A DNA stretch of 12,005 nt from Armatimonadota bacterium (GCA_026419315.1 JANZZQ010000026.1:1-12005), one strand, 5' to 3'; positions 1 through 7,424 are shown, numbered from the stretch's first letter. Program-made: numbers and translations. The notes: generated by a model from the letters alone, not told the origin.

Positions 1-962
1 TCCCGCTTCATCGCAGCGATGAAGTAGAGCAACTTGTCAAAGTAGTTGGTGTCAACTTGGCGCATGTTCTCGCTTCTCCAAACGCTCCCGTGAACCCTGA
101 CGATGTTGACGCCCAATTTCGCCAAGTGGCGGGCAAGGGAGTCAACGAAAGGCTTAGGCAACCGAACGATGTCTGGACCGGCGTTGACGCCCCAGAAGCG
201 AACCGGTTCGCCGGTTTTGCTGTGAACGAATCGGTCGTCCTTGACAGTTATGAAACCTTTTTCGCCAGCAAATTTCTCGTTGAGTGAACGGAGGTCAATA
301 GGCGAAGGTGAAAAGGGATCGGCATTGGGGTCGAAAGGAAACCAACCAGCAACCGCAACTTGTGTTCGTTCGTTCGGTTTGAGTTTGCCTTTCGGAATCC
401 AAAGGCGGTTGATGAGCAAGAAACAGTCATAGGCAGCAGCACCTTCCTCGTTCGTCTGTTCAATCCGCAGCCGATGCTTGCCAGCGGTCAAGTGAACTTG
501 TCCAGCGTAAATCCAGTTGGCTACGATGAAAGTTCTGAGTTCCTCTTCGTCGAGGAGCGAGACTTCAAAGGGAACTTCCTGCCAATCTTGGTCGTCAAAG
601 CGCCACCTGAAAGGACCGTGCTTCCAAAACTTACGGACAAAGAAGTGGTAGGTGTCGGTTTGAGGGACATTGACTTCGTATTCCAAGAAAGGCGTTTGCT
701 CGTATTTGCCTGTAATGCCGATCCATCGTCCCTCCGACAAGACGGCAGCTTCGCGTTCATTTAAGGGGGCAAAAGGATTGCGCTCGGGTGGTGGGAAATT
801 TGTCGATTGGGGTTTCTCCCCCTCCCACCAAACCCAAACGGGCTGAGCGGCAACTGGCTTTGCGGGTCTCTTCGCTTGGCAGCTCAATTGATTCACCCCA
901 GCCAAAACGATCGCGACCGCCGCAATTGTCGCTATTACCCACTTCAGCCATTTCCACCTCAT
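1..962 (-). CDS. Secreted glycoside hydrolase (GH5-like, clan GH-A), 5' part only
   Basis: The minus-strand frame is open from ATG at 962 to the left edge: 320 codons, no stop, so the C terminus lies outside the window. The start has a strong ribosome site (AAGGAGG, 7 nt spacing). Residues 1-30 are a basic then hydrophobic export signal; the Cys at 28 has no proper lipobox (QLSC), so a lipoprotein is doubtful. Residues about 42-190 look like a beta-rich jelly-roll, carbohydrate-binding-type domain (starts WVWWEGEK, many aromatics). From about 236 the sequence reads like the first strands of a GH5-type TIM barrel: FVHSKTGEPVRFWGVN, then a helix LARHLAKLG and the strand VNIVRVHG. The catalytic glutamates would lie downstream and are not visible, so family and substrate cannot be fixed. 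It is probably exported and acts on a polysaccharide; this is inference from fold. It is transcribed divergently from fliS. Confidence 0.8.
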   Translation of the reverse strand, partial: MRWKWLKWVIATIAAVAIVLAGVNQLSCQAKRPAKPVAAQPVWVWWEGEKPQSTNFPPPERNPFAPLNEREAAVLSEGRWIGITGKYEQTPFLEYEVNVPQTDTYHFFVRKFWKHGPFRWRFDDQDWQEVPFEVSLLDEEELRTFIVANWIYAGQVHLTAGKHRLRIEQTNEEGAAAYDCFLLINRLWIPKGKLKPNERTQVAVAGWFPFDPNADPFSPSPIDLRSLNEKFAGEKGFITVKDDRFVHSKTGEPVRFWGVNAGPDIVRLPKPFVDSLARHLAKLGVNIVRVHGSVWRSENMRQVDTNYFDKLLYFIAAMKR

Positions 963-997
963 CGCTGTCCCTCCTTGGTCCGTTTGTCCCAACTCAA

Positions 998-1027
998 ATT
1001 ATACCCATGCTGCCCATTGCATGTCAA
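998..1027 (-). promoter_or_regulatory. Vegetative (sigma-70/sigma-A type) promoter for the GH5-like gene
   Basis: On the minus strand, TTGACA (complement of 1022-1027) is followed after 18 nt by TATAAT (complement of 998-1003). Both hexamers match the housekeeping consensus perfectly; the spacing is 1 nt above the 17-nt optimum. Transcription would start near 991, giving a leader of about 30 nt that contains the AAGGAGG ribosome site of the gene starting at 962. Confidence 0.8.
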
Positions 1028-1062
1028 ACACCGATTTGGGAAAGCCGACGGAACAAGCAGTT

Positions 1063-1089
1063 TAAACCTCGCCCCACTTTTGCCGATAA
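1063..1089 (+). promoter_or_regulatory. Sigma-28 (FliA/SigD) flagellar promoter upstream of fliS
   Basis: TAAA at 1063-1066, a 15-nt spacer, then GCCGATAA at 1082-1089. This is an exact copy of the class III flagellar consensus TAAA-N15-GCCGATAA. It lies 35 nt before the fliS start, so the leader would be roughly 25-30 nt. It overlaps nothing coding and sits back to back with the leftward vegetative promoter. It implies that fliS and the fusion gene after it are late flagellar genes in this organism. Confidence 0.85.
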
Positions 1090-1123
1090 TGGTTTTGGCA
1101 GAAACTGAAAGGGGGTTGCTGCG

Positions 1124-1492
1124 GTGACTAATCCTTACTTGCAGCAAATGGTTGAAACCGCAACGCCTTTACAACTGATCGGTTTGCTCTTTCGTCGCGG
1201 AAGCGAACTCATGGACGAGGCGGAGCAAGCCTTGACAGAACACGATTTTGAAAAGGCCGACGAGGCTTTGACTAAGGCCCAGAAAGTTGTCGCCGAACTC
1301 ATTAGTTCGCTGGACATGGAAAAAGGCGGTGAAATCGCTGTTAATTTGCGCCGACTTTACACGTTCGTTTGGGAGCGCCTTTTGCACGCCAACTTGCGAA
1401 AATCCATCGAACCGCTCCAAGATGCCAAGCAAATTTGGTCGCAACTCAGCCAATTGTGGGAACAGGTGGAGTCCAACGAAGGAGGTGCTTGA
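1124..1492 (+). CDS. fliS: Flagellar export chaperone FliS
   Basis: 122 residues, the usual FliS size. FliS binds the C-terminal disordered region of flagellin in the cytoplasm, prevents early polymerisation and escorts it to the type III export gate. Family features are visible: NPYLQQMVETATPLQLIGLLF at the N terminus (the family has Y...A.P..L...LY), a helix with KADEALTKAQKVVAELISSLD, then GGEIAVNLRRLYTFVWERLLHANL, matching the family's GG.IA.NL..LY.Y...RL..AN block. The start is GTG at 1124, with GGGGG at 1111-1115 eight bases upstream. A consensus sigma-28 promoter precedes it. The stop codon is followed after 2 nt by the start of the next gene, whose ribosome site lies inside the fliS 3' end, so the two are an operon and probably translationally coupled. 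No flagellin gene is in the window. Confidence 0.95.
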   Translation: MTNPYLQQMVETATPLQLIGLLFRRGSELMDEAEQALTEHDFEKADEALTKAQKVVAELISSLDMEKGGEIAVNLRRLYTFVWERLLHANLRKSIEPLQDAKQIWSQLSQLWEQVESNEGGA

Positions 1493-1494
1493 TA

Positions 1495-4400
1495 ATGCAG
1501 TGGAATGGCGGCTTCGGCTCGGGCGAAAGGGAGGAAACTCACTCTGAAAAGGTGGGAAAACACTGGCAGGGAAGTGACAACCTTCCTGCTTTCAAAACAG
1601 CCATACTTGACCTTGTTCCGAAATCGGCTCGCTGCATTTTGGACATCGGTTGTTGCGCAAGTGAGTTGGTTCGTGAACTCAAACGCCGTCAAACCTGTGA
1701 AGTTTGGGGAGTGACAATTTCTCCGCAACTGGCTCGCGTTGCTGCCAAACATTACGAACGCGTCATTGCTGGCAATGTAGAAGATGAAGCCGTTTGGGGA
1801 CAACTCCCCAAAGGCTACTTTGATACCGTGATTTTCGGTGAAGTTTTGGAACGCCTTATCTCCCCCCAAAGCATTCTCAAACGGGCGCACGAAATCGTTG
1901 CGCCTGACGCCACGCTGGTTTTAAGCGTCACGAACTTTGGACACGCCTCTGTCATACGCAAGTTGATGGAAGGCGAATGGGGCTGTGAACCGAAGGGCAT
2001 TTTGGACGATAGCCGCTTGCGATTTTTCGGGCGGAAAAATTTGTGGCGCGTGTTGACGGAAAGCGGTTGGCTCGTTGTCCACAGTGTCGCAGTTATTGTC
2101 CCCGACCCGATCCCGAAGGAACTTCACGACGCACTCATTCAACACCGTTGGGCGAGAAGAGTTGGGCTTGAAGAGAGCCAAATTTTGAGTTTTGCCATCG
2201 CAGCCCGACCCGCTCCAGCCTATATCGCAAAAGGCAATGAACCGACCGACGGTTTAGTCAGCATTATCGTTTTGAACTGGAACAATTTGCCCTACTTGCG
2301 CCGATGCGTTGAAAGCGTTCTGGCCCACACTCGCCCGCCCTTTGAACTCATCATCGTGGACAACGGCTCAACCGATGGCTCGCTTCGCTACTTGCGGGAT
2401 TTAGCCAGTCAACACAGAAATGTCAGGATCGTTTTGAACGAGCGAAACATCGGCGCGCCTGCGGGGCGAAACTGCGGTCTATCTGTTGCCGAAGGAGACT
2501 TCGTTGTTTTCCTTGACAGCGACACGGTTGTCACCGAGGGTTGGCTTGACCGGCTGCTTCGTTGGATGGAAATTGACCCAACTATCGGGATGATTGGTCC
2601 GGTTTCCAACTTTGCGTCAGGGCAGCAAATTCAGGTCAACTACCGCAACCTTAAAGAGATGCACGAGTTCGCTCACCTGTGGTGCGCGCGAAACTGCGGG
2701 TCCGGTTGGGAGATGCCAACTCTCATCAGCTTTTGCGTTTTGATTCGGCGAAGCGTCATTGACGCCATTGGGGGTATGGACACCGGTTTCGGGCTTATCA
2801 TGAACGAGGACATTGACTACGCTCTTCGGGCGCGGGTTGTAGGTTTTCGGTGTTGGCTTGCTTTAGATTCATTCGTCCACCACTACGGCAACCGAACCAG
2901 CGGGAGGTTGGGAGTTGAAAGGATGATGGATGCTGCCTGGCCACGGTTTGCCGAGAAATGGAACTTGCCCCCTGAGGCGGAAAAGTTTCGCCCATACATT
3001 TTGTTCGTCCCCGAATTGTTCAACCCACGCTGTCGCCCACCACAACCCAAAGACCTTTACGAACCATTGCCTGATAAATCCCAGCTTGAAGTGCTTGACG
3101 GCCGCAAACTAAAACCGCTCATCTCACTTTGCATGATTGTCAAGAACGAATCAGACAATTTGCCGCGATGTTTGGAAAGCGTGAAGGGCATTGTGGACGA
3201 AATCATCGTCGTTGACACAGGCTCAACGGACGAGACACCTCAAATTGCGGAGCGATACGGCGCGAAGGTAATTCATTACGAGTGGACGGGAAGTTTCAGC
3301 GATGCCCGTAACGAATCCCTCAAGCACGCGAAAGGCGAGTGGATTTTGTGGCTTGACGCTGACGAGGCTTTGGCTGAAGGCAAGGAGGATTTGCGGAAAA
3401 TTTTGGAGCAAGACAAAGAACATGACGGCTTCATTTTGCCGATGATAAGTTTCGTTGGACACCGCTCCCACCGAGAAGGTCATGTCCATCCAGCCTTTAG
3501 GCTCTTCCGCAACTTGAAAGGCATCCGCTTTGAACGCAACCTGCACGAACAAATCGCAGGCTCAATCCTCAAAGTTAAACCCAATGCCAAGTTTGGAGTT
3601 CTGCCAGTTTGGATTGAGCATTACGGCTATCTTGCGCCGGTGGTTCGCAGAAAGCAAAAAGTTGAGCGAAACTTGGAATTGGCGAAAAAGGATTTGCGTG
3701 AAGACCCCACCGACCCCTTCGCTTGGTATAACTTGGGTCGCGAATACCTGAGGTTGGGACAATGCGAACGGGCATACTACTGCTTCCGACGAACCTTGTT
3801 CTATCTTGGTGACAACTTTACGCCATACCTTTTGCGTTGCCTATGCGATGCTGTTCATTGCCTGATACGGTTGAACCGACCACAGCAAGCATTGTCGTTC
3901 CTGCGCGAAGTTCAACAACTGCCCGTCACAACGCCCGATTTTTGGATGCTTGAAGGGCAAGTTCGTTTTGCCCTCAACGATTGGTCAGGGGCGTTGAAGG
4001 CTTTCCGGCAAGCATTGGAGTTTCGGCACCAACTGCCAACCAATTTCGACTGGGCTGAAGGCTCAACTTCCTACGGGGCTTGGTATTGGATGGGTCTGTG
4101 CTATCAAAAGATGGGGCAATTGAATGAAGCGCTAAAGTGCTTCGGAACGGCTATTAGGTTGGCGCTTGCAAGGCGACGCTACTATGAACCTGCGATCAGT
4201 GCTTTCACGAGGTTGATTTTACCTCAGTGCCGAACCTCTGATGACTTGGCTCAAGCGTTCTCTCTTTTCGTCACCGAAGAAATTTCCGCTCACCCCCAAC
4301 TTGCATTGCTGATAGCCAAGGCAGCTTTGACCCACTTTCCTTTGCCTGCTTGTGCGTTGGAAGTCGCAAAAGCGTTGCTGGGTCAAAACGATGAACTCGG

Positions 4401-5142
4401 GACGAAAGGCGAGTTAGACGAAACGGAACGAACTTTTGTCAAAGGCAAGTTGGCGCTTTTGGAACGTCGCTACAGTGAAGCGGCAAAGATGTTTGAACAA
4501 GTCCCGTTAACTGCACCTGAAGGAGCAGCTGCTTGGAACTTGCGCATACTTGCCCACGCCCTTGCGGGCGAATGGGAAAAAGCATTTGCTGCCTGCGCCG
4601 AGGACCAATTGTGGCAAGCACTGTTGCGGCAATGGACAAACGGGCAGGAAGCAAGATTGACAAACGGGCAAACGGGCAACCGAGATGCAATGCCCATTAA
4701 TCTACCGAGCGAGTTGATTCCATCGCTTCAAGAAAATTTCTTCGAGTTGCTGGCGCTTTTGCTGCAACTACGAGAATTTGAGCGCTACGAGCAAGCGCTA
4801 AGTTTGCTGAATTGGCTCGTTCCCGACGAACGGGAGCAAGCAATGTTCCTCGGCAAACTTTACGGGCAGTTCGGCTTTTGGGACATGGTTTTGGAAACAC
4901 TTCTGCCAATCGCCCAAGATGGCGGAATGGACAGGGAAAGTTGGAGGTTGCTGGCACGGGCGTGCCAGCACAAGGGTTTTTACGGCGAAGCCGCAGCGAT
5001 TCTGCTGAAGTTGGTTGAAAGCGATGACCGAAAAGACGAAGCCCTTGCCGACTATATGGCTTTGGCAAGTTGTTACATCGCATTAGGTGACAGAGAACGA
5101 GCGGAAGCAATCATAGCGCTCGCTCAACAACTGTCAAGCTGA
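1495..5142 (+). CDS. Methyltransferase-GT2-GT2-TPR fusion, probable flagellin glycosyltransferase
   Basis: 1215 residues from ATG at 1495 (GGAGGT at 1481-1486, 8 nt spacing); the frame is open further upstream but only inside fliS, so this start is chosen. Domains in order: class I SAM-dependent methyltransferase, about 40-235 (motif I LDIGCCAS at 49-56, where the usual GxG glycines are partly replaced); first GT2 domain, about 254-470 (VSIIVLNWN 255-263, DNGSTD 289-294, DxD as LDSD 340-343, later acidic NEDIDY 437-442); second GT2 domain of the SunS/beta-1,4-glucosyltransferase-like type, about 541-720 (LISLCMIVKNE, VDTGSTD 573-579, DAD 621-623); TPR-type helical repeats from about 740 to the end. 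No signal peptide or membrane segment, so cytoplasmic. GT2 enzymes use nucleotide-sugars; TPRs often bind the protein acceptor. The 2-nt gap to fliS and shared sigma-28 promoter point to flagellin as acceptor, with the methyltransferase perhaps capping the glycan. The acceptor and sugar are inference. Confidence 0.85.
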   Translation: MQWNGGFGSGEREETHSEKVGKHWQGSDNLPAFKTAILDLVPKSARCILDIGCCASELVRELKRRQTCEVWGVTISPQLARVAAKHYERVIAGNVEDEAVWGQLPKGYFDTVIFGEVLERLISPQSILKRAHEIVAPDATLVLSVTNFGHASVIRKLMEGEWGCEPKGILDDSRLRFFGRKNLWRVLTESGWLVVHSVAVIVPDPIPKELHDALIQHRWARRVGLEESQILSFAIAARPAPAYIAKGNEPTDGLVSIIVLNWNNLPYLRRCVESVLAHTRPPFELIIVDNGSTDGSLRYLRDLASQHRNVRIVLNERNIGAPAGRNCGLSVAEGDFVVFLDSDTVVTEGWLDRLLRWMEIDPTIGMIGPVSNFASGQQIQVNYRNLKEMHEFAHLWCARNCGSGWEMPTLISFCVLIRRSVIDAIGGMDTGFGLIMNEDIDYALRARVVGFRCWLALDSFVHHYGNRTSGRLGVERMMDAAWPRFAEKWNLPPEAEKFRPYILFVPELFNPRCRPPQPKDLYEPLPDKSQLEVLDGRKLKPLISLCMIVKNESDNLPRCLESVKGIVDEIIVVDTGSTDETPQIAERYGAKVIHYEWTGSFSDARNESLKHAKGEWILWLDADEALAEGKEDLRKILEQDKEHDGFILPMISFVGHRSHREGHVHPAFRLFRNLKGIRFERNLHEQIAGSILKVKPNAKFGVLPVWIEHYGYLAPVVRRKQKVERNLELAKKDLREDPTDPFAWYNLGREYLRLGQCERAYYCFRRTLFYLGDNFTPYLLRCLCDAVHCLIRLNRPQQALSFLREVQQLPVTTPDFWMLEGQVRFALNDWSGALKAFRQALEFRHQLPTNFDWAEGSTSYGAWYWMGLCYQKMGQLNEALKCFGTAIRLALARRRYYEPAISAFTRLILPQCRTSDDLAQAFSLFVTEEISAHPQLALLIAKAALTHFPLPACALEVAKALLGQNDELGTKGELDETERTFVKGKLALLERRYSEAAKMFEQVPLTAPEGAAAWNLRILAHALAGEWEKAFAACAEDQLWQALLRQWTNGQEARLTNGQTGNRDAMPINLPSELIPSLQENFFELLALLLQLREFERYEQALSLLNWLVPDEREQAMFLGKLYGQFGFWDMVLETLLPIAQDGGMDRESWRLLARACQHKGFYGEAAAILLKLVESDDRKDEALADYMALASCYIALGDRERAEAIIALAQQLSS
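4634..4679 (+). repeat. Short direct repeats inside the TPR coding region
   Basis: ACAAACGGGCA occurs at 4636-4646 and 4660-4670 and is followed at once by a further AACGGGCA (4671-4678). The block encodes a Thr-Asn-Gly-Gln rich stretch (about residues 1048-1061) between predicted TPR helices, ending in GNRDAMPI. It looks like a simple-sequence expansion forming a loop rather than part of a TPR helix. The reading frame is kept. Confidence 0.55.
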
Positions 5143-5280
5143 CAAGACGCTCTCGCAAAAACGCAACGCTGGCTTTCCACGGGCTAAAAAGGAGTTGGAC
5201 AAAGTCCGATGCTAATTTCAGGCGCCGCGAAAATTTCGGGGCTAAACCCAAACGATTGAATTTGGACGAAGGTGATGGTA
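5143..5280 (+). other. Intergenic leader with three evenly spaced GCTAA motifs and small hairpins
   Basis: GCTAA occurs at 5183-5187, 5211-5215 and 5241-5245 (28 and 30 nt apart). Small palindromes precede the second and third: GGAC-AAA-GTCC (5197-5207) and CGAAAATTTCG (5228-5238). The stretch separates the glycosyltransferase fusion from the EAL-HDOD gene. It has no T-tract that would make a clear intrinsic terminator, so readthrough is possible. It may be a structured leader or the worn remains of intergenic repeats; no known RNA family is matched with confidence. Confidence 0.3.
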
Positions 5281-6507
5281 ATGCACTTGTTTGTGGTTCG
5301 CCAACCGATTTTCAACCGATGGAAGCGAGTGGTTGGCTATGAGGTTCTCTTCCATTCCATTGAGAAAGCGGAAGGCTTGAGCGTTAATCACGAACAAGCG
5401 GGGAAATGGGTCATAGACGCCCATTTGCACCTTTTCCGGCCGATGAGGCTCACTTGCGGGAAATTGGCTTTTATCCCTGCGCCTCGCCCCCTAATCCTAC
5501 AAGACCTAATCACAACTCTGCCGCCAAGCCAAACGGTCTTGGAAGTAGACGCCGAAGAGAACAGCGATGAGGTTGTGAGCGCTTGTTTCAGGTTAAAGGT
5601 CACTGGTTACCCAATCGCTGTTCGTGGATTCTTGCCCTGGTCACCGGTTCGCCCATTAGTAGCGATTGCCAACATCCTTAAGGTGGATTTTGAAAAAGTC
5701 ACGGGAGCGGAAAGAGCGAGAGCTGTCTCGGTTTATGCCACTCCCAACAGGAAGATGCTGGCTGAAAAAATTGAAAGCGCCGAAGAATTTGCCGAAGCGG
5801 AACGAATGGGCTATGACTATTTTCAGGGCAGCTTCTTCTGCCAGCCTGAGACCCTTTCGGCGAAGTTGTTGACAAGCCACCAGCTCACTTACTTTCGTAT
5901 CATGCAGTTGCTCGGAGACCCGAATTTTGACCTCAGCCACATTGAGCAAGTCTTGAAAACTGACCCATCCTTGTCGTTCAAACTGCTGAGATACATAAAT
6001 TCGGCTGCAATTGGGGTTCGCCATCGTATTTCTTCCCTAAAGCAGGCTCTCGTTTTGCTTGGCGAATGCCTTTTGCGCCGTTGGCTACTTATTGCCGTTT
6101 CAACTTTGCTGCTGGAGAAGAAGCCCTACGAACTTTTGGTGACCGCTTTGGTGAGAGGACACATGTGCGAGCAAATTGCGGCAGCCGCTGGTTTGCCCCC
6201 CGAGCCCGACCCATTTCTCGTCGGGCTGTTTTCGGTTTTGGATGCCCTCCTTGACCAACCCATGACGGAAATTCTCGAGGAATTGCCTTTGAACCCCGAG
6301 CTCAAAGATGCACTGCTTCGCGCCCCAACTCCCCTTGGATGGGTCTATTCTTTGGTTCTGGCTTACGAGCGGGCAGATTGGCAAACAGTCAGAAGTTTGG
6401 CGAATTTCTTGAAAGTTCCAGAAACCGAATTGGCCGTTCACTACGAACGTTCTGTCCGCTGGGCAGACCATTTGTTCTCCCGCGAGAGCATAACCTTGTT
6501 GTCTTAA
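5281..6507 (+). CDS. YuxH-type EAL-HDOD signalling protein
   Basis: 408 residues from ATG at 5281. GTG 5272 and ATG 5275 are also in frame, but AAGG at 5269-5272 is 8 nt from 5281, and relatives start with a similar short lead to the ARQPIF-like segment (here VVRQPIFNRW). Residues 1-190 form an EAL-type domain that keeps EVL (21-23, in GYEVLF) and the final MGYDYFQGSFF block (176-186). It lacks the DDFGTG catalytic motif (here IAVRGFLPWS, 112-121), so cyclic-di-GMP hydrolysis is unlikely. Residues 200-400 are an HDOD domain (DPSLSFKLLRYINSAAIG, 228-245; ISSLKQALVLLG; LFSVLDALLD, 316-325). Proteins of this architecture act as cytoplasmic signalling scaffolds, and some (CdgJ of Vibrio cholerae) affect motility. 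It follows the sigma-28 operon by 138 nt on the same strand and may be read through from it; that is inference. Confidence 0.88.
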   Translation: MHLFVVRQPIFNRWKRVVGYEVLFHSIEKAEGLSVNHEQAGKWVIDAHLHLFRPMRLTCGKLAFIPAPRPLILQDLITTLPPSQTVLEVDAEENSDEVVSACFRLKVTGYPIAVRGFLPWSPVRPLVAIANILKVDFEKVTGAERARAVSVYATPNRKMLAEKIESAEEFAEAERMGYDYFQGSFFCQPETLSAKLLTSHQLTYFRIMQLLGDPNFDLSHIEQVLKTDPSLSFKLLRYINSAAIGVRHRISSLKQALVLLGECLLRRWLLIAVSTLLLEKKPYELLVTALVRGHMCEQIAAAAGLPPEPDPFLVGLFSVLDALLDQPMTEILEELPLNPELKDALLRAPTPLGWVYSLVLAYERADWQTVRSLANFLKVPETELAVHYERSVRWADHLFSRESITLLS

Positions 6508-6657
6508 ACCGAACTGCGGTCAAAGTTTCGGCTTACCAGAAGTTCGCCTTCCAGAAAGTTTCCACCGCCGCCAAAGGCTCTTCTTGCCGGGTTGGTCAAC
6601 ATTTGTTTTTCCCGGCTCAGCGAAAACCTTTACATCCGGCATCAACACCCGCTAAGA

Positions 6658-6677
6658 CCGCTCTCAGATCAGAGCGG
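6658..6677. terminator. Candidate two-way terminator hairpin between convergent genes
   Basis: CCGCTCT (6658-6664) and AGAGCGG (6671-6677) form a perfect 7-bp stem with a 6-nt loop. It stands between the convergent EAL-HDOD gene (ends 6507) and DUF2752 gene (ends 6669). The minus gene's TGA stop (6669-6671) straddles the loop and the stem. Neither side has a strong T-run (ACTTTC on plus, TCTTAG on minus), so it is a weak or only structural terminator. The rest of 6508-6668 shows no gene. Confidence 0.45.
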
Positions 6678-7154
6678 GACTTTCAAGGGCAAAGGCAACC
6701 ATTGACCAAATCGGTAGTAACTGAGCCTCAAGAGCCACAAGCCAATTAGCGCAAAGAAAAGAAGCCAAGCCAATAACGCCCCGTAACGCTTTAGCCACCC
6801 GTCCCAATCAAAAGGCTTGTTTGTCAAAAGTTCGTAAACACAAAGGATAACACCGACCCAGGCAGCAACAAAAAAAACTAACCCAATAGGATGCCACTCA
6901 AAAGCCTCGCGAAACCGACCGTGAGCGGCAGCCTCAAAAGCCCTCGTCATCCCGCAACCGGCACAAGGATAACCCGTCATCAACTTAAACAGACACAAAG
7001 GCAATTGGTAAGGAAACGCGGGCAGGAAGTATGCGATGATCGTCACGGAAATTACAAGAGCAATGAGAAGCAGACGACCAAACTTCCAGGCTTGTTTGGA
7101 AGTTCTTCCTCGCTTTGTCGGGACTGGAACTTGCGACAGGTCTTGCGAACCCAT
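6669..7154 (-). CDS. DUF2752 membrane protein
   Basis: 161 residues. The family hallmark is clear: C54 in the segment LPLCLFKLMTG, then YPCAGCGMTRAF (62-73) with C64 and C67, then a short helix AAAHGRFREAFEWHPIGL, as in the family's C-P-x-C-G-x-T-R-A...HG...A...NP pattern. Three membrane segments are seen, about 25-47, 89-110 and 124-146, with a basic N terminus. The function of DUF2752 is not established; the conserved cysteines suggest metal or redox chemistry but that is speculation. Start ATG at 7154 has GGTGAT 6 nt upstream. It lies downstream of and on the same strand as the 627-residue glycosidase-like gene, with a 270-nt gap, so it may be cotranscribed or have its own promoter. Confidence 0.88.
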   Translation of the reverse strand: MGSQDLSQVPVPTKRGRTSKQAWKFGRLLLIALVISVTIIAYFLPAFPYQLPLCLFKLMTGYPCAGCGMTRAFEAAAHGRFREAFEWHPIGLVFFVAAWVGVILCVYELLTNKPFDWDGWLKRYGALLAWLLFFALIGLWLLRLSYYRFGQWLPLPLKVPL

Positions 7155-7424
7155 GTCCTATCACCACAGGCAATTTTGTCAAACTCACAACCTTGAACGC
7201 TATTGCGGTTTGAGGCTAAGCCGTATTCCCCGCAAGGGGAAACAATTGAGCCAACTGAGGCGACTTTCGCTTGCGGTTGGAAGGTGGTCGCAGTTGCGGG
7301 AAAAAACCGAAGTGGGGAAAAGGGACCAAATCCTTGCAACTGAAGGCGGTTCAGTCTGTTGTGACTTCTCCCCGCTTCATTCCTTTGCCAGCAAATTTCG
7401 CCTTTCGCGAACTTTCCGTTGAAC
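7155..7424. other. Intergenic stretch, with one perfect GCAA-loop hairpin
   Basis: No convincing gene is seen in this 270-nt gap; the short frames through it overlap DUF2752 in another frame and have no family features. The one clear structure is TTCCCC-GCAA-GGGGAA at 7226-7241, a 6-bp stem with a GNRA tetraloop if the plus strand is transcribed and a TTGC loop on the minus strand. On the minus strand it would lie about 70 nt before the DUF2752 start. It has no following T-run, so it is not a standard terminator. Confidence 0.35.

Noticed and set aside
869..962. Lipoprotein signal in the GH5-like protein
   Set aside because: The residues before Cys28 are Gln-Leu-Ser, not a proper lipobox with Leu at -3; an ordinary export signal or anchor is more likely.
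5185..5212. Weak sigma-28-like site TAAA-N16-TCCGATGC before the EAL-HDOD gene
   Set aside because: Spacing is off by one and three of eight -10 bases differ; too weak beside the exact site at 1063-1089.
5150..5220. Possible cyclic-di-GMP-I riboswitch before the EAL-HDOD gene (ACGCAA and GGGCTAA resemble parts of the class)
   Set aside because: The essential first half with GGCAAACC and its GAAA-loop stem is absent, and the spacing of the remaining parts does not fit.
6339..6749. 136-codon plus-strand frame over the end of the EAL-HDOD gene
   Set aside because: It overlaps the well-supported EAL-HDOD and DUF2752 ends in other frames and has no domain or plausible start.
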